A DNA stretch of 5,876 nt from CAZNMF01 sp035547155 (GTDB lineage: Bacteria; Acidobacteriota; Vicinamibacteria; Vicinamibacterales; SCN-69-37): contig DASZVJ010000190.1 in NCBI GenBank assembly GCA_035547155.1, positions 1-5,876 on the forward strand, in the 5' to 3' direction. How positions within the stretch are numbered: the stretch's first letter is position 1; each line of letters begins with the position of its first letter. Positions 1 through 4,701 of the stretch are shown piece by piece. The notes beneath the pieces are model-generated. The model ran no database searches. It saw nothing but the letters and a program-made list of their open reading frames with translations, and had not been told where the DNA came from. The position numbers were made by a program, and so were the translations under genes.

Positions 1-341
1 TCGAGGATGCGGAAGATCTTCGGCGCCGCGCTCCGCTGCCATGCGACGAAGCCGTGATTCGCGCCGAGGTTGCGGTTGCTGATTGCAATCGCGCGCCGTG
101 ACGCACGGCCCGTCTCGTCGACGATGCCGAGCTGGCGCAGATGCGCGTCGATGGGCATCTTCGCGTCCGCGATGCCTTGGAGCTCGTCCGGCGTTCCTAC
201 GCGATGCCGCAGCATCCCGGGCAGCCGCATCAGCTGATCGCGATGCGCCACGCTCAGCAGCGCGTCCTCGACCTCGCTTCGCTCGAGACGAAGCGTCAGG
301 TCGTTGCGCAAGCCTTCGAGGCGAGTGATGGACAGGTGCAT
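1..341 (-). CDS. Unrecognised protein, N-terminal 113 residues, cut by left edge
   Basis: An open frame starts at an ATG (bases 341-339, read on the minus strand) and stays open to the left edge, giving 113 residues plus two bases. Codons end mostly in G or C, like the neighbouring genes, which supports real coding. The protein begins MHLSITRLEG and continues with a charged, probably helical stretch up to about residue 45. A mixed region follows, containing NRNLGANHGF near residues 91-100. No signal peptide, membrane segment or known motif is visible, and I do not recognise the family. It lies 43 bases downstream of the transporter stop in the same direction, so it could be the last gene of that cluster, although the TTCGAA repeat fills the gap. 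No Shine-Dalgarno is visible before the ATG. The C-terminus is missing, so function cannot be judged. Confidence 0.6.
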   Translation of the reverse strand, partial: MHLSITRLEGLRNDLTLRLERSEVEDALLSVAHRDQLMRLPGMLRHRVGTPDELQGIADAKMPIDAHLRQLGIVDETGRASRRAIAISNRNLGANHGFVAWQRSAAPKIFRIL

Positions 342-347
342 CCAGAA

Positions 348-380
348 AACTTCGAACTTCGAAGTTCGAACTTCGAAGTT
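348..380. repeat. TTCGAA-based tandem palindromic repeat
   Basis: Four copies of the hexamer TTCGAA lie at a 7-base period (351-356, 358-363, 365-370, 372-377), separated by single C or G bases and flanked by AAC and GTT. Because the hexamer is its own reverse complement, the block makes overlapping 12-base palindromes such as AACTTCGAAGTT at 355-366 and 369-380. The whole block is a near-perfect inverted repeat around base 364 with one mismatch (357/371). It fills most of the 43-base gap between the transporter stop and the next minus-strand ATG. On the minus strand it is followed by TTTTCT, so it could act as a weak AT-rich terminator or attenuator. It may equally be a dispersed intergenic repeat; function is inference. 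Confidence 0.8.
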
Positions 381-384
381 GCTC

Positions 385-1764
385 TTATAGCTTCGCCGGC
401 TCGATCTTCCGCAGCACGAGGAACACGCTGAGCAGCGCCAGCACCGGCAGGATGCCCGCGCCGACGAACACCTGGTTCCAGCCGTAGCGCTCGATGATCG
501 CGCCGGTCACCAGCACGGCGAGCATCGACGCGCCGTTGTCGCCGAAGCCGTTGATGCCGGCCACGCGGCCCGCGACGTGCTGCGGCACGACGTCGCCGAC
601 CGTGCCGATGTAGACGGCCGCCACCCACTGGTTGCCGAACAGCGCGAGACCCATCAGCAGGACCGCCAGATAGTCGTTCGTCACCCACGGCATCGTCATG
701 CTGAGCGCGCCGAGGCCGAAGGCGCAAGCGAAGGCGATCTTGCGGCCGGTGTCGACCGAGCCCGTCGACTTGACGAGGCGATCCGTGATCAACCCGCCGA
801 TGACGTTGCCGCCCATGCCGATGAGATTCGGCACCGACGCGAAGAAACCGATCTGCAGGAACGACATACCGCGGCCGCCCTGATCGACCGACGACCGCAG
901 GTACAGCGGCAGCCACGTCCAGTAGAACGTCGTGATGGGTCCGGTGAACACACGCACGAGCAGCAGACCGAGCACCTTGCTGTTGCTCAGCAACCGCCCC
1001 AGTCCGATCGACGACGAGACGACTGGTGCGGGAGCCGCCGCGGTCGCGACGGGCTTGTGTGCGATGGCGGCGATGCGCTCCTTGCTCGGGAAGATCGCGA
1101 GCCAGGGCAACAGCCACAGGGCGCCGAGCACGGCCGGGATCACGAAGCCCATCTGCCAGCCGACGTGAAACTTGTTGATGAGCAGCGCGAGGACGAGCGG
1201 CGGCGCGATGACGGATCCGAACTGCGCGCCGGCGTTGAAGAACCCGCCCGCGCGCGAGCGCGTTGACGCAGGAAACAACCCCGCGAGCGCCTTGATGCCG
1301 GCGGTGTAATTGCCGCACTCGGCCAGGCCCATCACGAAGCGCAGCACGATGAAGCCCGCGAGTCCAGCGCCGGTGATCGCCGGCAGCCCGGGAATCGCGG
1401 AGTAGATGCCGCCGAAGACCGAGTCGATCAACGTGCCGGGCCCCGCGAACGCGTGCAGCGCGCAGATGACGGTCCACGCGGCGAAGATCGTCGCGAGACC
1501 GATTTTCGTGCCGACGCGATCGATGAAGCTGCCCGCCGGAATCTGGCCGACCATCATGCCGAGGTTGAACGCGACGGCGATGTAGCCGTACTGCACGCTC
1601 GTCCATTGCCAGTGCGGGCTGCCGGGCGCGACCGGATCGCGCAAGAACGGTGCGAGCACGGCCAGCGTCTGGCGATCGAGCAGGTTGATCGTGATCGACG
1701 CCGACAACAAGCCGACGATCGTCCAGCGGGTTTTGGCGGAGAGTCCCTGGTCGCTCTGGGTCAT
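385..1764 (-). CDS. MFS transporter, ACS (hexuronate/anion symporter) type
   Basis: This 459-residue inner-membrane protein probably imports a sugar acid or other organic anion by proton or cation symport. It has the usual length and about 12 hydrophobic segments in two halves, joined by a Pro/Ala-rich cytoplasmic loop near residues 236-254. Family marks are INLLDRQTLAVLAP in TM1 (D30 R31), the loop 2-3 motif GSFIDRVGTKIG (residues 78-89), and the TM4-TM5 region GLAECGNYTAGIKALAGLFP followed by GGFFNAGAQFGSVIAPP (146-189). These resemble the anion:cation symporter branch that includes ExuT and GudP. An extra stretch of about 25 residues (108-134) separates TM3 and TM4 and is longer than usual. 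The start ATG has AGGA at 1772-1775, seven bases upstream. It follows the oxidoreductase gene by 57 bases in the same direction, suggesting co-transcription. The substrate cannot be read from sequence; a galacturonate, glucuronate or sugar-acid substrate is plausible. Confidence 0.9.
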   Translation of the reverse strand: MTQSDQGLSAKTRWTIVGLLSASITINLLDRQTLAVLAPFLRDPVAPGSPHWQWTSVQYGYIAVAFNLGMMVGQIPAGSFIDRVGTKIGLATIFAAWTVICALHAFAGPGTLIDSVFGGIYSAIPGLPAITGAGLAGFIVLRFVMGLAECGNYTAGIKALAGLFPASTRSRAGGFFNAGAQFGSVIAPPLVLALLINKFHVGWQMGFVIPAVLGALWLLPWLAIFPSKERIAAIAHKPVATAAAPAPVVSSSIGLGRLLSNSKVLGLLLVRVFTGPITTFYWTWLPLYLRSSVDQGGRGMSFLQIGFFASVPNLIGMGGNVIGGLITDRLVKSTGSVDTGRKIAFACAFGLGALSMTMPWVTNDYLAVLLMGLALFGNQWVAAVYIGTVGDVVPQHVAGRVAGINGFGDNGASMLAVLVTGAIIERYGWNQVFVGAGILPVLALLSVFLVLRKIEPAKL

Positions 1765-1771
1765 GACAGGT

Positions 1772-1775
1772 TCCT
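1772..1775 (-). promoter_or_regulatory. Ribosome binding site of the MFS transporter
   Basis: AGGA on the minus strand, seven bases before the ATG at 1764-1762. It supports this start and independent translation initiation after the 57-base gap. Confidence 0.6.
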
Positions 1776-1821
1776 GATTGTTCAGCGAGCGGTCACAGTA
1801 TCGAGGCGCGATGCGGCCGCG

Positions 1822-2907
1822 TCAAGACAACGGCGTCCATTGCCGCGCCTTCGCGGATTGCTGCAGCGACGCGAGCACTTCCTGCACGGCGAGGCCATCC
1901 GCGAAATTCGGATGGAAGTCCTCCCCCTTCGACAGGCTCTCGAGAAACGCCGCGAGCGTGGCGATGAAGCTATGTTCATACCCGATGATGTGGCCCGGCC
2001 GCCAGAAGTTGCCGAAGACCGGATGTTTGAGGTCCGTCACCATCAGATCGCGCACGCCCTGCTCGGTGGACGGCTGCGTGAAATCGAGGAACTCGAGGTA
2101 GTTCAGCCGCTCGAGGTTGAACGCGACCATGCCGTTCGCGCCGTGGATGCGGAACGTCTGCTGATTCTTGCAGCCGATGCCGAAGCGCGTCGATTGAATC
2201 GTCCCGACGCTGCCGTTGGCGAACCGCACGAGCGCCAGGAACGCATCGTCGACGGCGCGTCCCGGCATGAAAGTCTCGGTGGCGGCAACGGCTTCCTTGA
2301 ACGGGCCGTTCAGGAACAGCGCGGTGTCGATGACGTGCGTGAGCAGATCGTCGGCGACGCCGGATCCGGCCTGCTTCGGATCCATGCGCCACGTCGCGGC
2401 GCGCGTCGCATCGGCGCCCCACTGCTGCTTGTACGCGGCGTCGTAGTGAAAGACGGTGCCGATGCGGCCTTCTTGAATGAGCTGACGCGCGTACGCGATC
2501 GCGGGCACGCGGCGGTAGTTGTACCAGACGAGCGTCGGCACCTTCGCCGCGGCCTGGACCATCCGGCGCGCGTGCTCGACGTCGAGCGCGAGCGGCTTCT
2601 CGCAGAGGACGATCTTGCCAGCCTCGGCCGCGGCGATCGCCGCTTCGGCGTGGAGATGATTCGGCAGCGCGATGTCGATCGCATCGATGTCTTTGCGATC
2701 GATAGCCGCGCGCCAGTCGGTCGCGGTCTCTTCCCATTCCCATTGCGCGGCCGTGCTGTGCAGCAGCGGCGAGTCGAGGCCGCAGATGAGCTTGCGGCGG
2801 ATGCGATACGGCAGATCGAAGAAGTGCCCGGCCTGGGTGTGGGCGTTCGAATGGGCCTTGCCCATGAAGCCATCGCCGAGCAGGGCGACGCGAAGTTCAG
2901 GTTTCAT
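1822..2907 (-). CDS. Gfo/Idh/MocA family oxidoreductase, cytosolic, levoglucosan-dehydrogenase-like
   Basis: A 361-residue NAD(P)-dependent sugar or polyol dehydrogenase of typical family length, with no signal peptide. The N-terminal Rossmann fold (about 1-125) has the dinucleotide loop GDGFMGKAH (11-19) and the family EKP motif in LCEKPLA (101-107; K104 is the expected catalytic lysine). The C-terminal alpha/beta domain carries AGSGVADDLLTHVID (180-194), matching the D-x-x-x-H active-site pattern (D187, H191). The segments DWRAAID, PNHLHAEAAIAAAEAGK and NYRRVPAIAYA resemble levoglucosan dehydrogenase LgdA and related 3-keto-sugar-forming enzymes as I remember them; this is recall, not an alignment. 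The ATG is fixed by the glycine motif ten residues in, since the next Met (M15) would cut it. No convincing Shine-Dalgarno precedes it, and an intrinsic terminator ends 13 bases upstream. The transporter downstream suggests a joint role in sugar uptake and oxidation. The exact substrate is unknown. Confidence 0.92.
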   Translation of the reverse strand: MKPELRVALLGDGFMGKAHSNAHTQAGHFFDLPYRIRRKLICGLDSPLLHSTAAQWEWEETATDWRAAIDRKDIDAIDIALPNHLHAEAAIAAAEAGKIVLCEKPLALDVEHARRMVQAAAKVPTLVWYNYRRVPAIAYARQLIQEGRIGTVFHYDAAYKQQWGADATRAATWRMDPKQAGSGVADDLLTHVIDTALFLNGPFKEAVAATETFMPGRAVDDAFLALVRFANGSVGTIQSTRFGIGCKNQQTFRIHGANGMVAFNLERLNYLEFLDFTQPSTEQGVRDLMVTDLKHPVFGNFWRPGHIIGYEHSFIATLAAFLESLSKGEDFHPNFADGLAVQEVLASLQQSAKARQWTPLS

Positions 2908-2920
2908 TGACGTTCACACG

Positions 2921-2966
2921 AAAAAAACGCGGGCCGTGCAAGAAGTCCTGTCCTGCACGGCCCGCG
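2921..2966 (-). terminator. Strong intrinsic terminator after the Tat oxidoreductase
   Basis: Perfect 13-base GC-rich arms (2928-2940 CGCGGGCCGTGCA and 2954-2966, its exact reverse complement) enclose a 13-base loop. On the minus strand the hairpin is followed directly by seven T (2921-2927). It begins 21 bases after the stop of the Tat oxidoreductase gene and points only in the minus direction, since no T tract follows on the plus strand. Its T tract ends 13 bases before the ATG of the next gene, so that gene either depends on read-through or has a promoter inside or before the hairpin. Confidence 0.9.
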
Positions 2967-2987
2967 CGAGTCACGATGATCGGAGCG

Positions 2988-4409
2988 TCAGAGCGCGACC
3001 GTCTGGCGCTTGGTGTTGTCCCAGCTGAGGACCTTGCTCGACTTCAACGCCTCGAGCGCGATCAGGCACGGCAGCGCGGAGTTGTAGCCAATCTCCATCG
3101 TCGCCGCGGGCTTCTGCCGCGACTTGACGCAGTCGAGGAAGTTGCGCGTGTGCGCGTCGAGCGGATAGTCCTCTTCGACGCCACCGCGCGGGTTGATGTA
3201 GAGCTGGTAGTCCAGAACGGGCGCGTTCGGATCGGCCTGCGGTCCCTGCGGTGCACCGCCGCCACGGCCGCCTCGACCGCCGAAACCACCGCCACCCGGC
3301 GCGCCTGCTGGAGCCCCTGCCGGCGCTCCACCCAACTGCACGTTGCCCGCCGTCGGAGGCGGCGGCGTGCCGCGCTTACGCTGCGTGGTCGGCACGGCCG
3401 GGCGCAGGGCATAGCCCATGCGATTGACCTGCAACGAGCCCGCGCCGCTCACGAAGAACACGCCCCATCCCTCGATGTCCGATCCCGCCGGACGCGCCAT
3501 GACCGCGTTGGCGAACGTCATCGTATGCGTGTCGTAGAGCCATGAGATCGAGAACGTGTCGGGCACCATTTCCGGATCGGCGTCCGGGCGCTGGATGAAC
3601 GAGCCGACGGCCGCGGTCTTCAGGGGCTGCTTGTGGTCGGCGTTCATGAACCAGTTGGCCACGTCGACATGATGCGCGCCCCAGTCGCCGATCAGGCCGC
3701 TGCCGTACTCGTACCACGCGCGGAACCCGAGGCGGCTCGGCTTGTAGTCGCGCGACGGCGCGCCGAGCTCCATATTGAGCAGCTGCCACATGTTCCAGTC
3801 GAGACCCGCGGGCACAGGCTGCGTCGGTTGGGCCGCCTGGGCGTACGAGCCCGGCTGGCTGATGATGACCTGCGTGATCTTGCCGAGCACGCCGCTGTCG
3901 AGGATCTTCTTCGCGTCCTGGAAGTGATCCCAGCTCCGCTGCTGCGTGCCGACCTGCACGATCTGTTTACTCTTGTTGAACGCGTCGAGCATCGCGTTGA
4001 TGCGCGGGACGCTGTTCGACGCGGGCTTCTCGACGTAGACGTCCTTGCCGGCCGCCACCGCGTCGATCATGATGCGCGCGTGCGAGAAGTCCGGCGTGCC
4101 GATCAGCACCGCGTCGACGTCCTTCCGATCGAGGATCCGGCGGTAGTCGGTCGCCATCTCGAGCTTGAAGGTCTGGCGCGCGGGCGTCATGAAACCGGTC
4201 AGCTTCTGATCGTTCACCTCGCAGCCCGCGACCCACTGCATGTCGCTGTGCCGCGCGAGCGAGTCGAAGACGCGCGCCGCGCGATTGCCACAGCCGATCA
4301 CCGCCATGCGCACGCGATTGTTCGCGCCCTGCCATCCGAACATCGGCTTGGTGGCGGCAACGGTCACCGCCGCCGCGCCCGCCTTGAGGAAGTCTCGTCT
4401 GCTCTCCAT
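2988..4409 (-). CDS. Tat-exported Gfo/Idh/MocA oxidoreductase with Gly/Pro-rich insert
   Basis: A 473-residue predicted periplasmic or surface-exposed oxidoreductase. The N-terminus MESRRDFLKAG fits the twin-arginine consensus (R4 R5), followed by an Ala/Val hydrophobic stretch (10-20). This implies folded export with bound NAD(P), as in Zymomonas glucose-fructose oxidoreductase. The Rossmann domain has VIGCGNRAA (37-45), with alanine where a third glycine is common, and VEKPA (126-130; K128 expected catalytic). The second domain has GSGLIGDWGAHHVDVANW (236-253) with the D-x-x-x-H pattern (D242, H246). A low-complexity insert rich in Gly, Pro, Ala and Arg spans about 342-397. The end PLDAHTRNFLDCVKSRQKP is typical of Tat-type members. 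AAGGAG (4420-4425) lies ten bases before the ATG. The EKP motif argues against a GH109 glycosidase. Its substrate is unknown. A strong terminator follows, so it may be transcribed alone. Confidence 0.92.
   Translation of the reverse strand: MESRRDFLKAGAAAVTVAATKPMFGWQGANNRVRMAVIGCGNRAARVFDSLARHSDMQWVAGCEVNDQKLTGFMTPARQTFKLEMATDYRRILDRKDVDAVLIGTPDFSHARIMIDAVAAGKDVYVEKPASNSVPRINAMLDAFNKSKQIVQVGTQQRSWDHFQDAKKILDSGVLGKITQVIISQPGSYAQAAQPTQPVPAGLDWNMWQLLNMELGAPSRDYKPSRLGFRAWYEYGSGLIGDWGAHHVDVANWFMNADHKQPLKTAAVGSFIQRPDADPEMVPDTFSISWLYDTHTMTFANAVMARPAGSDIEGWGVFFVSGAGSLQVNRMGYALRPAVPTTQRKRGTPPPPTAGNVQLGGAPAGAPAGAPGGGGFGGRGGRGGGAPQGPQADPNAPVLDYQLYINPRGGVEEDYPLDAHTRNFLDCVKSRQKPAATMEIGYNSALPCLIALEALKSSKVLSWDNTKRQTVAL
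3219..3386 (-). repeat. Low-complexity Gly/Pro/Ala/Arg-rich insert within the Tat oxidoreductase
   Basis: Residues about 342-397 run from TQRKRGTPPPP through repeated GAPA units (about 361-370) into GGGGFGGRGGRGGG (372-385) and a Gln/Pro linker. The reading frame stays open and both flanks match the family fold, so this is an in-frame expansion and not a frameshift. Its position between the beta-sheet domain and the C-terminal helix suggests a disordered surface loop. Simple-sequence slippage of GC-rich codons could create it. Confidence 0.85.
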
Positions 4410-4419
4410 GTTGCGACTA

Positions 4420-4425
4420 CTCCTT
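4420..4425 (-). promoter_or_regulatory. Ribosome binding site of the Tat oxidoreductase
   Basis: AAGGAG on the minus strand, ten bases before the ATG at 4409-4407. The spacing is slightly long, but the match is strong and fixes the start that preserves the twin-arginine signal. Confidence 0.7.
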
Positions 4426-4453
4426 GATGCGTCGAGATCGGGGACAGATCCGG

Positions 4454-4490
4454 CGCAGGCGATTTCCGAATATGCGTGAAATCGGCTGCG
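4454..4490. promoter_or_regulatory. 37-base inverted repeat, candidate operator or leader hairpin
   Basis: Arms 4454-4466 (CGCAGGCGATTTC) and 4478-4490 (GAAATCGGCTGCG) match as reverse complements at 12 of 13 positions; the only mismatch is G4459/G4485. The 11-base centre is AT-richer. The repeat lies in the divergent intergenic region, 45-81 bases before the Tat oxidoreductase ATG. There is no T tract, so a terminator is unlikely. It could bind a dimeric regulator, or form a stable hairpin in the minus-strand 5' leader. It is asymmetric between the two genes, lying much closer to the oxidoreductase than to sqdB. Confidence 0.6.
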
Positions 4491-4520
4491 AGTCTACACC
4501 TGTACCGCGAACACGCGCAA
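4491..4520 (-). promoter_or_regulatory. Weak sigma70-like promoter candidate for the Tat oxidoreductase
   Basis: On the minus strand TTGCGC (4520-4515) and TAGACT (4496-4491) are 18 bases apart, matching the -35 and -10 consensus at 3 and 4 of 6 positions. Transcription would start near 4484, inside the adjacent inverted repeat, leaving a leader of about 75 bases. Such matches arise by chance, so this is tentative. Confidence 0.25.
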
Positions 4521-4587
4521 CGATTCCGGCGTGTCCGTCGTTACTGCACATAGGACAAAACGCACAATGGTTAGACCAGTGTCACGA

Positions 4588-4641
4588 TCGACGCGCACGT
4601 TCGCGCGATTCGCATGCGCGAGCGTTGATCTCGTGCGTCGA
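4588..4641. repeat. Imperfect nested inverted repeat upstream of sqdB
   Basis: Outer segments 4588-4599 (TCGACGCGCACG) and 4632-4641 (CGTGCGTCGA) pair except for a two-base bulge. Inside them, TCGCGC (4601-4606) pairs with GCGCGA (4616-4621). The result is a long bulged hairpin about 60 bases before the sqdB start. In GC-rich DNA such pairing is not rare, so its role is uncertain. Confidence 0.35.
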
Positions 4642-4654
4642 CTGCCACTACGCT
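4625..4654 (+). promoter_or_regulatory. Weak sigma70-like promoter candidate for sqdB
   Basis: TTGATC (4625-4630) and TACGCT (4649-4654) are 18 bases apart, with 4 and 3 matches to the -35 and -10 hexamers. This would give a leader of about 40 bases. The rest of the 292-base intergenic region holds the two inverted repeats listed separately and no small gene that I can support. Confidence 0.2.
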
Positions 4655-4701
4655 GAGGAAGCCAGCAGCATTTACAGCACGAAAGGCACGGATACTCCCA
4701 C

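Noticed and set aside
296..1606. Minus-strand open frame of 436 codons overlapping the transporter in another frame
   Set aside because: It has Arg/His-rich low-information composition, no motifs, and overlaps a convincing 12-TM protein almost completely.
1813..1820. GCGGCCGC palindrome between the oxidoreductase stop and the transporter start
   Set aside because: A single 8-base GC palindrome is expected by chance in this composition and has no flanking structure.
1453..2910. Long plus-strand open frame (485 codons) across the transporter start and cytosolic oxidoreductase
   Set aside because: It is antisense to two proteins with clear family motifs; its Arg/Glu/Asp/Ala-rich composition without any domain is typical of the opposite strand of high-GC genes.
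2988..4409. GH109-type alpha-N-acetylgalactosaminidase for the Tat oxidoreductase
   Set aside because: GH109 proteins also carry Tat signals on this fold, but this protein keeps the EKP motif of true oxidoreductases, which GH109 members as I recall lack.
3633..4427. Plus-strand open frame of 264 codons opposite the Tat oxidoreductase
   Set aside because: It is antisense to a gene with a Tat signal, EKP motif and good ribosome site, and has no recognisable domain.
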